Shown here piece by piece: positions 17,271 to 26,050 of a stretch of 64,000 nucleotides of DNA. The stretch is from an uncultured Porphyromonadaceae bacterium (GTDB taxonomy: Bacteria > Bacteroidota > Bacteroidia > Bacteroidales > Muribaculaceae). Positions within the stretch are counted from its first letter, which is position 1; every line of letters starts with the position of its first letter. The DNA lies in contig CABUVO010000002.1 in assembly GCA_902495075.1 (NCBI GenBank), positions 1 through 64,000 of the forward strand, written 5' to 3'. The position numbers and the translations under genes were made by a program. The notes below the pieces were generated by a model. It worked only from the letters and a program-made list of their open reading frames with translations, was not told the DNA's origin and did no database searches.

Positions 17271-18500
17271 ATGATTGACGATAAGAAATATTGCATACAT
17301 ACGCTGCCGAATGGTCTGAGGGTTGTGGCGACGCGTTCGACGGGAGAGGTGTCCTATATCGGCGCGATGGTAAATGCCGGTAGTCGCGATGAATCTGCCG
17401 ATAAGCAGGGACTCGCGCATTTCGTGGAACATACTATATTCAAAGGGACACGCCATCGACGCAGTTACCATATTGCGAGTCGCATGGAGAGCATTGGCGG
17501 GGAACTGAACGCTTACACTACCAAAGAGGAAACTATGGTATATACCAACGCTCCCGCCGGATATGCCGCACGTTCTTTTGAATTGATTTCTGACCTTGTT
17601 AAAAATTCCACATTTCCTCAGCGCGAGATAGAAAAGGAAAAAGAGGTTATAATTGAGGAAATAAATTCTTATCGGGATAGTCCTTCGGATTCTGTTTTTG
17701 ATGAATTTGAAGAGCTTATTTATGCCGGCTCCGGTCTTGCCCACAACATACTCGGCACGCCTGAAAGTGTGAGAGGTCTCTCCTCGGAAGATGGCAGAGC
17801 ATTTGTCGATGCAAAATATACGCCTGACAATATGGTGATATATTGTTGCGATCCGGCAGATCCGGAGAAGAATATTCGTTTGGTGGAGAAATATTTTGGT
17901 GATATGGAATTCAAGTGCGTTCCTAATCAAAGGATTCAACCGCCGGTCTGTGGAATATTCAATGAGACACGGTCATGTTCTAATCATCAGGCTAATTGTA
18001 TTACCGGATGTCGCATATTCGGCAGGGAGGATCCCCGAAGACATGCTTTGTTTCTTCTGAACAACTATCTGGGCGGACCATGCATGAACTCGCGCCTCAA
18101 TATGGAGATGCGCGATCGCCGCGGTCTCGTTTATACCGTCGACAGTAATGTGGCTCTGATGAGCGATGCCGGAGTGTTGCTCATATATTATGGATGTGAT
18201 CCTCATGAGACAGAGCGATGCCGTGATATCATAACTAAGGAAATTGACAGGCTTGCGCAATCACCGCTTTCCCGGCGGGTTTTCGCTAAAGTCAGAGACC
18301 AATATTGCGGACAGTTGATCTTGAGCGGAGAGCACAGGGAGAGTCGCGCGATGTCGCTGGCAAAAAGTTTGCTGTACTATGGAGAGATTCATGACATCGA
18401 CTATACTTCGCAGTGTATTCGCAATCTCACACCTGAAGCGATGCAGGAAGCGGCACAACTTGTTGCATCAGCAGGACTCTCAACTCTTACACTTTCATAA
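17271..18500 (+). CDS. M16 family zinc metallopeptidase
   Basis: A 409-residue insulinase-type peptidase. The inverted zinc motif HxxEH is HFVEH at residues 50-54, and the downstream acidic helix with the third ligand (KEKEVIIEEINSYRDSP) lies about 75 residues on. The second, inactive-type half is present (GGPCMNSRLNMEMRDRRGLVY). No signal peptide, so it is likely cytosolic or processed otherwise. Such proteins resemble mitochondrial processing peptidases and degrade peptides or signal remnants. dusB starts 12 bp after its stop, so the two are co-transcribed. Confidence 0.92.
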   Translation: MIDDKKYCIHTLPNGLRVVATRSTGEVSYIGAMVNAGSRDESADKQGLAHFVEHTIFKGTRHRRSYHIASRMESIGGELNAYTTKEETMVYTNAPAGYAARSFELISDLVKNSTFPQREIEKEKEVIIEEINSYRDSPSDSVFDEFEELIYAGSGLAHNILGTPESVRGLSSEDGRAFVDAKYTPDNMVIYCCDPADPEKNIRLVEKYFGDMEFKCVPNQRIQPPVCGIFNETRSCSNHQANCITGCRIFGREDPRRHALFLLNNYLGGPCMNSRLNMEMRDRRGLVYTVDSNVALMSDAGVLLIYYGCDPHETERCRDIITKEIDRLAQSPLSRRVFAKVRDQYCGQLILSGEHRESRAMSLAKSLLYYGEIHDIDYTSQCIRNLTPEAMQEAAQLVASAGLSTLTLS

Positions 18501-18512
18501 TTATTGATAAAT

Positions 18513-19514
18513 ATGAAAATAGAAAACGTAGATCTCGGATCCCGTCCCGTTTCGTTAGCACCGATGGAAGATGTTACCGATCCCTCGTTTCGCCTTATAT
18601 GCAGAGAGATGGGTGCAGCCTCCGTCTATACGGAGTTTGTGTCTGCCGAAGCTTTAATACGCGACATCAAGTCAACAACGCGCAAGCTTGCCATCAATGA
18701 TGCCGAACGTCCGGTGGCTATACAGATCTATGGGCGCGATCCGGAGGCTATGGTTGAAGCCGCAAAGATTGTGGAGCAGGCAGGTCCAGACATATTGGAT
18801 ATAAATTTTGGGTGTCCTGTGAAGAAGGTTGCGGGGAAAGGAGCCGGAGCAGGTATGTTGCGAGATATCCCGAAAATGCTTGACATAACGCGCAGTGTGG
18901 TGAAGGCGGTGTCAGTTCCGGTCACTGTGAAAACCCGTTTGGGATGGGATTGCGAAAACAAGATTATCACCGATCTTGGTCCCATGCTTCAAGATTGCGG
19001 CATAAAGGCTCTGACAGTGCACGGTCGCACACGTTCGCAGATGTATACAGGTCAGGCAGATTGGACTCTTATAGGAGACTTGAAAGCCGACCCTCGCATG
19101 GAGATACCCGTGATAGGGAATGGCGACATCACCACTCCGGAAGCAACGGCTGCAGCTTTTGATAATTATGGAGTTGATGGGATAATGATCGGTCGTGGTG
19201 CCATTGGTGCTCCCTGGATTTTTAAGGAAGTAAGGGAATATATAGAAACTGGTGAGTATCATCCATTGCCTGAGGCTGCAAAATTTGATATATTACGCCG
19301 ACAGATACGTGAAAGTATCGACAGGATAGATGAATACCGAGGCATCCTGCATATTCGGAGACATCTTGCCGCCACACCTCTTTTCAAAGGAATACCGAAC
19401 TTTCGCGAGACCAGAATCAAATTGCTTCGTGCGGATACGGAGAAAGATCTTTTTGAACTTCTCGATTATATTGCTGAAACTTTTTTTACATCCCATAATA
19501 ATGAATATCAATGA
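18513..19514 (+). CDS. dusB: tRNA-dihydrouridine synthase
   Basis: A flavin-dependent TIM-barrel enzyme that reduces specific uridines in tRNA. I use the ATG at 18513 rather than the TTG at 18504. Motifs: LAPMEDVTDPSFR at the N-terminus, DINFGCPVKKVAGKGAGAGM with the catalytic Cys, KTRLGWD, LTVHGRTRSQMY and IGNGDI (FMN phosphate site). Length (333 aa) fits DusB-type synthases. It follows the M16 peptidase gene closely. The exact uridine modified is inferred from subfamily resemblance only. Confidence 0.9.
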   Translation: MKIENVDLGSRPVSLAPMEDVTDPSFRLICREMGAASVYTEFVSAEALIRDIKSTTRKLAINDAERPVAIQIYGRDPEAMVEAAKIVEQAGPDILDINFGCPVKKVAGKGAGAGMLRDIPKMLDITRSVVKAVSVPVTVKTRLGWDCENKIITDLGPMLQDCGIKALTVHGRTRSQMYTGQADWTLIGDLKADPRMEIPVIGNGDITTPEATAAAFDNYGVDGIMIGRGAIGAPWIFKEVREYIETGEYHPLPEAAKFDILRRQIRESIDRIDEYRGILHIRRHLAATPLFKGIPNFRETRIKLLRADTEKDLFELLDYIAETFFTSHNNEYQ

Positions 19515-19636
19515 TGTGGGCGGTGTTAACATTTTTTCAGAAAACTAAATTAAATAAATCAGTTTTCTAAGCGTTATACCCTTGGATTTGTTCCTATCTA
19601 AACAAGTTGATTGATTATTCCACTAATTAAAAAGTT

Positions 19637-20350
19637 ATGAAGAAAGTTATGAAGAAATTTATAATCTTATTACTCCTAATCGTTTCCATGATGCCTGTAA
19701 TGGCACAGGAAAAGACTTATCGCCTTGATGTGGGACGTTTTGACAAGGTGAAGATTACTGACAATGTGAATGTAGTGTATCGTTCTGTGCCGGATTCGAC
19801 CGGTATGGCTGTCTTCACAGGTAAGGAGGAGTTCGCAAATGCATTCATCTTCACCAATAACAAAGGAAAGCTTCGGGTTCAGGTGAATACAGAGGATGTA
19901 AACAATCCCGAACTGCCGACACTCTATATTTACTCCGATTATATCACGGAGATAGAGAATTCTTCGGAATTCACCGCAACTGTAGAGAATACAATATCCG
20001 TGCCCACGTTTAGTGCAAAACAGATAGGCAACGGCAAGATCGTGTCTTCGAATATTCAGGCAGGCAGTGTTAATGCGCATCTTGCCACCGGCAAAGGTGA
20101 CATAGTTTTGACAGGGAAAGCCAATAAGGCAACATTCAAGATGGTGGGAACCGGAATGATTCAGGCTGAAGCTCTTGAGGTCTTCGATGTGAAATGTTCC
20201 ATTCTCGGCACCGGCGAGATATATTGCTGGTCTGTGAAAAAACTCGATGTCAGAGGTGTTGGCACAACCAAAATCCTTTATAAGGGAGAACCCGAGATAA
20301 AGAAAGTTGGCGGAGGTAAAGTTTTCCCGATCGCAGATAACGCTGACTGA
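19637..20350 (+). CDS. DUF2807 (GIN domain) secreted protein
   Basis: A 237-residue protein with a signal peptide ending MMPVMAQ (a second in-frame Met at codon 5 could also start it). The mature part is a beta-rich GIN/DUF2807 domain: RFDKVKITDNVNVVYR near the start, then repeated short strands such as GKGDIVLTGKANKATFKMVGTG and the closing VRGVGTTKILYKG. Such domains form beta-helical or adhesin-head-like structures in the Bacteroidetes envelope; the ligand is unknown. Apparently monocistronic. Confidence 0.85.
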   Translation: MKKVMKKFIILLLLIVSMMPVMAQEKTYRLDVGRFDKVKITDNVNVVYRSVPDSTGMAVFTGKEEFANAFIFTNNKGKLRVQVNTEDVNNPELPTLYIYSDYITEIENSSEFTATVENTISVPTFSAKQIGNGKIVSSNIQAGSVNAHLATGKGDIVLTGKANKATFKMVGTGMIQAEALEVFDVKCSILGTGEIYCWSVKKLDVRGVGTTKILYKGEPEIKKVGGGKVFPIADNAD

Positions 20351-20417
20351 TACATTAAACATTACACATTGCACATTTAACATTTAACATTTAACATTTA
20401 ATATTACACATTGCCCA
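20350..20417. repeat. Heptamer array (CATTTAA / CATTACA type)
   Basis: A run of TTAAACATTACACATT-like units between the DUF2807 gene and the flippase. It includes the sequence just before the flippase TTG start codon. Confidence 0.65.
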
Positions 20418-21902
20418 TTGGAAGACCTGAAGCTCAAGACCGCGCGAACGCTGAAATGGAATGCGATTGACCGCATTTCATCTCAGCTGCTCTATGCGGT
20501 AGTAGGTGTAGTGCTTGCCAATATTCTTTCTCCTGAAGATTTTGGTCTTGTCGGCGCGTTGTTAGTGTTTCAGGCTTTTGCAATCCTGTTCGTAGACAGT
20601 GGGTTTGGAGCGGCGTTGCTACAGCGAAAAGATCCTACGGAGCGAGACTATTCCACCGTATTCTGGTTCAATCTCGCCGTCAGCATCGGTGTATACATAA
20701 TCCTTTATTTTTGTGCTCCTCTTATTGCTGACATCTTTCAGGGCGACAAACGCTTGATTCCCCTCTCAAAGGTGATGTTTCTAACCTTCATCCTTAATGG
20801 ATTGGCAATTGTGCAAACCAACCGATTGATGAAGCGGATGGACGTAAAGCAGATAGCTGTCTCAAATGTTGTCGCACTCGTCATTTCGGGAGGAGTAGGA
20901 GTATGGCTTGCCCTGACGGGGTACGGTCCGTGGGCGCTTGTATGGCAGTCAGTGGCTTTGGCGGCAGTGAAATCCGGATGGCTATGGATTACGGGCGGTT
21001 GGCTTCCGCGTGCCGGCTTTCACTTCGATTCATTGAAAAAGATCTGGCGTATCGGTATGAGTGTCTTCTCTTCCTCTACTCTTAATACCTTGTGTCAGAA
21101 CATATATTCTTTTATTATAGGAGCGTTCTATAATCTTGCGTCATTAGGTCTTTATACGCAGGCAGACAAATGGAGCAAGATGGGGAGTGCTTCGATTTCA
21201 CAAATTCTCACATCTTCCTTTGTGCCGCTGCTTTCGCGTGTACAGGATGATGGTGAGACTTTCCGCAGATATGTCACCAAAATAAACAGGTTTACTGCGT
21301 TCATGCTTTTCCCCGTAATGCTTGGCATCTCTATTCTCGGTGCTCCGCTTTTCCATGCATTGTTTGCCGCTAAATGGGACGGAGCCATTATTCTTTTCCA
21401 GATACTTACGGTGAGGGGTATTTTTGTCGTCCTTACTTCGTTATATAGTAATTATCTCCTTGCCTTGGGCTATGCCAAGAGACTTTTTGCTATCGAAGTT
21501 GCGAAGGATGTTCTCATACTCGTGGCTATATTGTCAACAGTATGGTTTGAAAGTGTTACAATACTTGTATGGGGACAGCTGATAGCATCACTGATAACAT
21601 ATTTTATATCTCTTGCAATACTTTGCAGGGCAACGGGATATCGTGCCTCAGAAATGATTCGAGACCTCATGCCCTCCTTGACAATATCGCTGACGGCATG
21701 CGTGGCAGTGGCGGTTGGATTATGGGTCTCCACTCTTTCCTCATCATTTGCAGCGATGTCGCTCCATGTATCCGGCTTAATACAGCTATTCGCCGGTTTG
21801 GCATTGGGACTCGGTATCTATACCCTCCTTTGCCGTATTACGCGCCTTCCCGAGCTTCCCGAAGCTCTCGCATATCTTTTAAAAGTAAGAAATAAGAAGT
21901 AA
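20418..21902 (+). CDS. Wzx-type polysaccharide/lipid-linked oligosaccharide flippase
   Basis: A 494-residue multi-spanning membrane protein of the MATE/MVF exporter superfamily. The N-terminus, LKTARTLKWNAIDRISSQLLY, followed by VVLANILSPEDFGLVGAL, is typical of RfbX/Wzx-like lipopolysaccharide biosynthesis flippases. About 12-14 helices. The start is TTG at 20418 directly after a heptamer array; no closer ATG keeps the conserved N-terminus. No other glycan genes are adjacent, so the substrate is unknown. Confidence 0.85.
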   Translation: MEDLKLKTARTLKWNAIDRISSQLLYAVVGVVLANILSPEDFGLVGALLVFQAFAILFVDSGFGAALLQRKDPTERDYSTVFWFNLAVSIGVYIILYFCAPLIADIFQGDKRLIPLSKVMFLTFILNGLAIVQTNRLMKRMDVKQIAVSNVVALVISGGVGVWLALTGYGPWALVWQSVALAAVKSGWLWITGGWLPRAGFHFDSLKKIWRIGMSVFSSSTLNTLCQNIYSFIIGAFYNLASLGLYTQADKWSKMGSASISQILTSSFVPLLSRVQDDGETFRRYVTKINRFTAFMLFPVMLGISILGAPLFHALFAAKWDGAIILFQILTVRGIFVVLTSLYSNYLLALGYAKRLFAIEVAKDVLILVAILSTVWFESVTILVWGQLIASLITYFISLAILCRATGYRASEMIRDLMPSLTISLTACVAVAVGLWVSTLSSSFAAMSLHVSGLIQLFAGLALGLGIYTLLCRITRLPELPEALAYLLKVRNKK

Positions 21903-22020
21903 AAAGGTAAAGTGGCGCGCCTCAACAATCATATTAAGGATAAAAAATAAATCCGCGTTCCATCCGCCATATCTGCGTCTTCTCCGGATATGCCACAGGC
22001 ATGAGGGAGATCCGCGATGC
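21885..22020. repeat. GGCGCGCC-associated repeat, short copy
   Basis: AAGTAAG-like heptamers (21885-21912), then TGGCGCGCCTC and the next 17 bases (21913-21940), then a second block (21942-22020) rich in ATCCGC and with the hairpin ATGCCacagGCAT. Both blocks recur in the same order at 25626-26050, where about 318 bp separate them. Confidence 0.75.
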
Positions 22021-22097
22021 CATATATAATTTCGATTCCGATTAGCGTTTTTTTCGTTAAGTTTTGATTAAGAATTTCGATAAATAAGTTAAAATAT

Positions 22098-22128
22098 TTT
22101 GTTTTGTAACTAAATTGTTTTAAATTTG
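22098..22128 (+). promoter_or_regulatory. Promoter for the 22326 secreted protein
   Basis: -33 TTTG (22098-22101), 19-bp spacer, -7 TAAATTTG (22121-22128). It implies a leader of about 190 nt. Confidence 0.65.
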
Positions 22129-22153
22129 CATCGATATGTGAAGAATGACGGAT

Positions 22154-22203
22154 AAAACAGCATATGCTGTTTTATTAAACATCCTTCCAAGGATGTTTAA
22201 TAA
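22154..22203 (+). promoter_or_regulatory. Two tandem perfect hairpins in the leader
   Basis: AAAACAGCATATGCTGTTTT (22154-22173) is a perfect palindrome. It overlaps by 2 bp a 15-bp perfect stem at 22172-22186 / 22189-22203 with a 2-nt gap. Both are in the predicted leader of the secreted protein gene and could act as attenuator, stability element or repressor sites. Confidence 0.6.
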
Positions 22204-22325
22204 GGTCTTTATTTGCAATACCCATGAAAACTCGCGTATTCCCTATAGAAACCGTTATCGTCATAAATTTTATATCTATCTGGAAAATATAATTAACAAT
22301 AATATTAACTTTAAAATCAACGTTT

Positions 22326-23138
22326 ATGAAGAAAATTTTACTTTCTCTCGCGGCAGCATCTCTCGCGCTGTCCGCAGCCGCTCAGACAGTTTATTTCGAA
22401 GATGATTTCGAATGGTTGGCTCCTTGGTGTGAGGCTGGCAATAAAGATGGTAAAGCTGGAGATTGCGTAGGAACAAATGATCCCAGTGTAAATTCACCTC
22501 AAATAGTTGCAACCGAAATTGAGGGTAAGACAGTGGCAGCTACTCTGGAGGAAAAAGGTTATAATTTGTTAAGATGGTGGGCATCCAGCAAGAAAGAGGG
22601 TGAATGCATATACATTAATGCAAATTATCTTAAGTTCGGAAAAACTGGTTATCAAGGTGGAATCATTTTGCCGGCGATGTCAACTATGGCAAATGGCGCG
22701 ACGGGTGTTCATATCTCATTTGATTGGTGTCCTCAACGCCAAGGTTCAGGGGTAATAGACCCAACTTCATTAGTCGTTTTGGTGAAGAATGGCGAAGATG
22801 AGAAGTCGTTTACTGTTCCCGCTCATGGTATAGAACAAAATGGTGATTTAAAATGGGTACACGCTGATATTGATTTATCCGGTGCAACTTTTAATAAGGA
22901 TACAAGAATCACTCTCCGTAACGCTGACGATCAGTTGAAGAGTGGGAAAGCCTTGCGTTGGCATCTTGATAACCTCAAGGTTTATGCTGAAGGTGGTAGC
23001 GGTGTAGCCGGTATCGAGGCTGAGGAGAATGCGCCTGTTGAGTATTACAATCTTCAGGGTATCCGCGTTGCAAATCCCGAGAACGGTCTCTATATCGTTA
23101 AGCAGGGTAACAAAGTTACAAAACGCGTAATCAAGTAA
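22326..23138 (+). CDS. Secreted protein with C-terminal sorting-type domain
   Basis: A 270-residue protein with a signal peptide ending LSAAAQ. The central region (VYFEDDFEWLAPWCEAGN to LRWHLDNLKVYAEGG) looks like a jelly-roll beta domain of the kind found in carbohydrate-binding or adhesive proteins. The last ~35 residues (EYYNLQGIRVANPENGLYIV to RVIK) form a C-terminal domain resembling type IX secretion sorting domains, also present in 26464-27513. It is therefore probably exported or surface-attached. It has its own promoter, a hairpin leader and a strong terminator. Confidence 0.7.
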   Translation: MKKILLSLAAASLALSAAAQTVYFEDDFEWLAPWCEAGNKDGKAGDCVGTNDPSVNSPQIVATEIEGKTVAATLEEKGYNLLRWWASSKKEGECIYINANYLKFGKTGYQGGIILPAMSTMANGATGVHISFDWCPQRQGSGVIDPTSLVVLVKNGEDEKSFTVPAHGIEQNGDLKWVHADIDLSGATFNKDTRITLRNADDQLKSGKALRWHLDNLKVYAEGGSGVAGIEAEENAPVEYYNLQGIRVANPENGLYIVKQGNKVTKRVIK

Positions 23139-23166
23139 ATCAATTCCCCCAATATACATCTATCCG

Positions 23167-23200
23167 CAGGTGGAAGCCCGAGGCTTCCACCTGTTTTTTT
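23167..23200 (+). terminator. Rho-independent terminator
   Basis: CAGGTGGAAGCC (23167-23178) pairs perfectly with GGCTTCCACCTG (23182-23193), followed by seven T. It ends the secreted protein gene. Confidence 0.92.
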
Positions 23201-23229
23201 GTATCATTATCAGAAAGTATATTTCATCG

Positions 23230-23595
23230 TTAAACTCCAAGTACTATGGCTGGATCGATATTTAGTCGTTGACTTATTACACGAGCCTGCACGAGGGTTG
23301 GCTCTTTCTTGCCTGACAAGTATTCGCATATGCGAGAAGTATTGATGCCTAATAATTTAGCAAGTGCAACCTGAGTGAGTCCTCTTTCATACATACGGAG
23401 TTTGATCACTTCAATAAGTGATGGCTTTTCAATCGGGTAATGTTCTTCATCATAATCTGCTACAAGATTGCCGAGAAGTGTAAGTTCTACCATGCGGGGA
23501 TCCTCTGCCGGCGTATCCTCCGGCAGTGTAAGCATCAGCTCTTCCACTCTTTTCAGAGTCACCCGATATTGCATCTCATTCTCTATTTTGGTCAT
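23230..23595 (-). CDS. HigA-like antitoxin with XRE helix-turn-helix
   Basis: I use the ATG at 23595; the longer frame begins with TTG at 23622 inside the toxin gene. The 121-residue protein has an acidic N-terminal half and a C-terminal XRE helix-turn-helix (GLTQVALAKLLGINTSRICEYLSGKKEPT). That is the layout of HigA-type antitoxins with a COG5499-like N-terminal part. It would bind the toxin and repress the operon. It starts 11 bp after the toxin stop, so the order is toxin then antitoxin, typical for higBA. Confidence 0.85.
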   Translation of the reverse strand: MTKIENEMQYRVTLKRVEELMLTLPEDTPAEDPRMVELTLLGNLVADYDEEHYPIEKPSLIEVIKLRMYERGLTQVALAKLLGINTSRICEYLSGKKEPTLVQARVISQRLNIDPAIVLGV

Positions 23596-23606
23596 ACCAA
23601 TAGTTT

Positions 23607-23900
23607 TTATATTCTTGAACAATCTATTTTATCATATTCCTTATGTGTTCCAATGAATCTGATCAGAACGAATTGAGGAATAAATTTAATCACGACTACT
23701 ATTCTATAATCATTTCCTTTGATATTGAAGACGTAATGTTGATTTCCAATGTAATCAACTGAATTGTAAGTAGCCTTTATGTCTGCAAAACAACGCCATT
23801 GCGTTTTTTTCACTACCGCTACCCAATCCTGTAATGCTGTTTTGGATTGAGGGTTCTTTTCGTAATATTCACGAATAGTTCTTTCTGCAATAATCCTCAT
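23607..23900 (-). CDS. HigB family toxin (RelE-fold mRNA interferase)
   Basis: The start at 23900 (MRIIAERTIREYYEKNPQSK) is where HigB proteins usually begin; the longer frame adds an unrelated hydrophobic leader. The 97-residue protein has LQDWVAVVKKTQWRCFADIK, YVFNIKGNDYRIVVVI and VLIRFIGTHKEYDKID, the conserved HigB/RelE core. HigB toxins cleave translated mRNA on the ribosome. Paired with the HigA-like antitoxin immediately downstream. A stability or phage-defence role is likely by family. Confidence 0.88.
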   Translation of the reverse strand: MRIIAERTIREYYEKNPQSKTALQDWVAVVKKTQWRCFADIKATYNSVDYIGNQHYVFNIKGNDYRIVVVIKFIPQFVLIRFIGTHKEYDKIDCSRI

Positions 23901-24245
23901 ATCAAAGTGACTTTGAATTGCAATATTACAAAAAAAATTCCAAATTTGCAAATATGAACTGTTGCAGAAATTTCAAACCATTAAAATTATTAGAAAACAT
24001 TTTTCCGTCTACAATGGGAAATCAGTGAAGCTGATAAAATGGTTTTAATTGGTTTTCATGGTTTGATTATTATTAAGGGTATGGATTGGCAGTTGGATAA
24101 ACCGGAATTTGACAGTGGAAATTGGGATATGAAACGTAAAAGCTGATTGATTTTGTATGGATAGTTAATTTTGATAATTTGAGTGTGAGTATTATTTGTT
24201 ATATTTGTAGATAAGATTGGTTATATAGGATTAGATCAGACCTAA
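23901..24245. other. Intergenic, AT-rich
   Basis: Upstream of higB and left of the MITE. A 35-codon frame (24039-24146, + strand, containing MDWQLDKPEFDSGNWD) is the only ORF of note and is weakly supported. No repeat was found here. Confidence 0.4.
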
Positions 24246-24438
24246 GAGTGTGTTTACTTTTAACACGAATTAAAATTAAATGCATTCTTGGAAATTCTTT
24301 AGGTCATCATAAAGTATATTTTTGGTGCTTTCAGCCAAGTTTCGCCAGTCGCAATGTAGCAATTGCTCCTTTCTCAACTCGCTGAAATCCCTCAAAAATC
24401 CATCTTTATGCTAACCTAAGTTAAAAGTAAACACACTC
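24246..24438. mobile_element. 193-bp MITE with 19-bp perfect terminal inverted repeats
   Basis: The termini GAGTGTGTTTACTTTTAAC (24246-24264) and its exact reverse complement (24420-24438) are flanked by TAA on both sides (24243-24245 and 24439-24441), a 3-bp target duplication of TNA form. The interior has no ORF. This looks like a non-autonomous relative of an IS5-group element (IS1031-type elements duplicate TNA), an inference from the TSD. It lies 13 bp from the start of the next gene. Confidence 0.85.
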
Positions 24439-24453
24439 TAAAATCAATTATTT

Positions 24454-25500
24454 ATGGCAAAGAAAAAAGATGACAGTAATATAACTGATGCATTCAAGGA
24501 TGCCCGGAAAATTTCGGGAAAACAATTGAGTGGAAATAAAGATTCGGAGGAAAAGATATCGGAGAATGAGTTGATTGTAGATGATGTTCTGGATTTCATG
24601 TCTGAAATTTTACCTCCGATGCCGGATATCCCCGGAGTAAACCGAGAAGACAAGGCGAAGATGCTGCTGACGACTCTGCTTGTAAAATTAGGTGTTACAC
24701 CGGAAGAATATTCCGAATCGTATGGAATGGTTAATCAGTTGTTCGGAGTGTTGGGTAAGACGGGTTCTCGTGCTAATCACCGTGACATGGATTTTGATGA
24801 TGATTTCTCTACATTTGATAGGTTAGGACCGAGAATGAGAAGAAATTACGTGCCATTCACTACATATGAGCCTATGCCTGATGCGGCAGAAAAGACGTTG
24901 GTTCTCAAAATACAGATGAAGGGTGTTACCAAGCCTCCAATGTGGCGCGAAGTTGAAGTCCCGGCTGATTATAACTTTGCCGAATTACATGACATCATAC
25001 AAATTGTTACGGGTCTCGAGAATTCCCATTTATGGCAGTTCAACAAATCCGCTTATGATGATTCGCTGCAGATCGGTATTCCAATGGATCTTGATGATCC
25101 TTACGGGTTTGGTATTGAATCTGTAACTGATGTTGCAGACGAGACTCCGCTGACAAAATACCTTGCCCAAAAGGGGGATGAGCTGGAATATGTATATGAT
25201 TTTGGAGATGACTGGGTATTTTCGGTCAAAGTGCAGAAAGTTAATGACTCTGCGTGTGAATCTCCCAAATGTCTGAAATGGAAGAGTGATCTCAACGCTC
25301 TTGAAGATTTCGGCGGACCATATGCTTATGAGGAGATTAGGGAAATTGTGTCAGAAGATTCTGTTTTGACCAAGAAAGAAAAGGATGCCATAGCCAAAAA
25401 TTATTTAGGCTGGTTTGAGAATAAAAAGGAGTTGATAAAATTCCTTAATGAAAAAAGATTCGATATAGATGCCGTTAATGAGGAACTCTCCGGTATCTGA
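24454..25500 (+). CDS. Plasmid pRiA4b ORF-3 family protein
   Basis: A 348-residue protein. The C-terminal part is the pRiA4b ORF-3 fold: LVLKIQMKGVTKPPMWREVE, then FAELHDIIQIVTGLENSHLW, then DELEYVYDFGDDWVFSVKV. The N-terminal 140 residues are charged and probably disordered or helical. The family is common on plasmids and beside mobile elements; its function is not established. A MITE inserted just upstream may have replaced or changed its promoter. A terminator follows. Confidence 0.85.
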   Translation: MAKKKDDSNITDAFKDARKISGKQLSGNKDSEEKISENELIVDDVLDFMSEILPPMPDIPGVNREDKAKMLLTTLLVKLGVTPEEYSESYGMVNQLFGVLGKTGSRANHRDMDFDDDFSTFDRLGPRMRRNYVPFTTYEPMPDAAEKTLVLKIQMKGVTKPPMWREVEVPADYNFAELHDIIQIVTGLENSHLWQFNKSAYDDSLQIGIPMDLDDPYGFGIESVTDVADETPLTKYLAQKGDELEYVYDFGDDWVFSVKVQKVNDSACESPKCLKWKSDLNALEDFGGPYAYEEIREIVSEDSVLTKKEKDAIAKNYLGWFENKKELIKFLNEKRFDIDAVNEELSGI

Positions 25501-25515
25501 TTTATAGCTTATTTT

Positions 25516-25548
25516 CAGGAGGAAGCCATTGGTTCCCTCCTGTTTTTT
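25516..25548 (+). terminator. Rho-independent terminator
   Basis: CAGGAGG pairs with CCTCCTG around an imperfect inner stem (GAAGCC/GGTTCC), followed by six T. It ends the pRiA4b ORF-3 gene. Confidence 0.85.
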
Positions 25549-25585
25549 ATAGCCGAAAAATTTCGATTTACCGAACTGAGCTTAA

Positions 25586-26050
25586 TTAAGTAAGAAGTTA
25601 TAAGTAATAAGTAAAAAGGAGTAATTGGCGCGCCTCAACAATCATATTAAGGACTTACAGCATCGCGGATCCCTCACACCTTGCGGTGCTTCAGGTTGGA
25701 CGCGGACAGGGCGGATGGCGCGCGGATTCTTTGATATCCATGAAATCATACTCAAAAAACTTATCGCGGATTCATATGCCTTGCGGCATATGACGGGAGT
25801 CGCTGATTGGAGCCGATGGTTGCGGATCATGTCACCGCAGTATGAGACCGATTCCGGTTGACTACATCTGGGGATGGATCCGCAGCCATCTGCTTCCATC
25901 CGCGACTCTCTGTCGGCAGCCATCGGGTGCCGAATCCGCTGTGTCTCACATTACGGATCTAATTCAGGTTGAAAAAATAAATCCGCATTCTATCCGCTAT
26001 ATCTGCGTCTTCTCCTGCTATGCCACAGGCATGAAGGGGATCCGCGATGC
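25586..26050. repeat. GGCGCGCC-associated repeat, long copy
   Basis: AAGTAAG-like heptamers (25586-25625), GGCGCGCC at 25627-25634, and the blocks shared with 21913-22020 at 25626-25653 and 25972-26050. Between them, about 318 bp carry small hairpins separated by ATCCGCG-like words: CACCttgcGGTG, the stem CATATGCC/GGCATATG, and ATGCCacagGCAT. No ORF is convincing. Confidence 0.7.
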
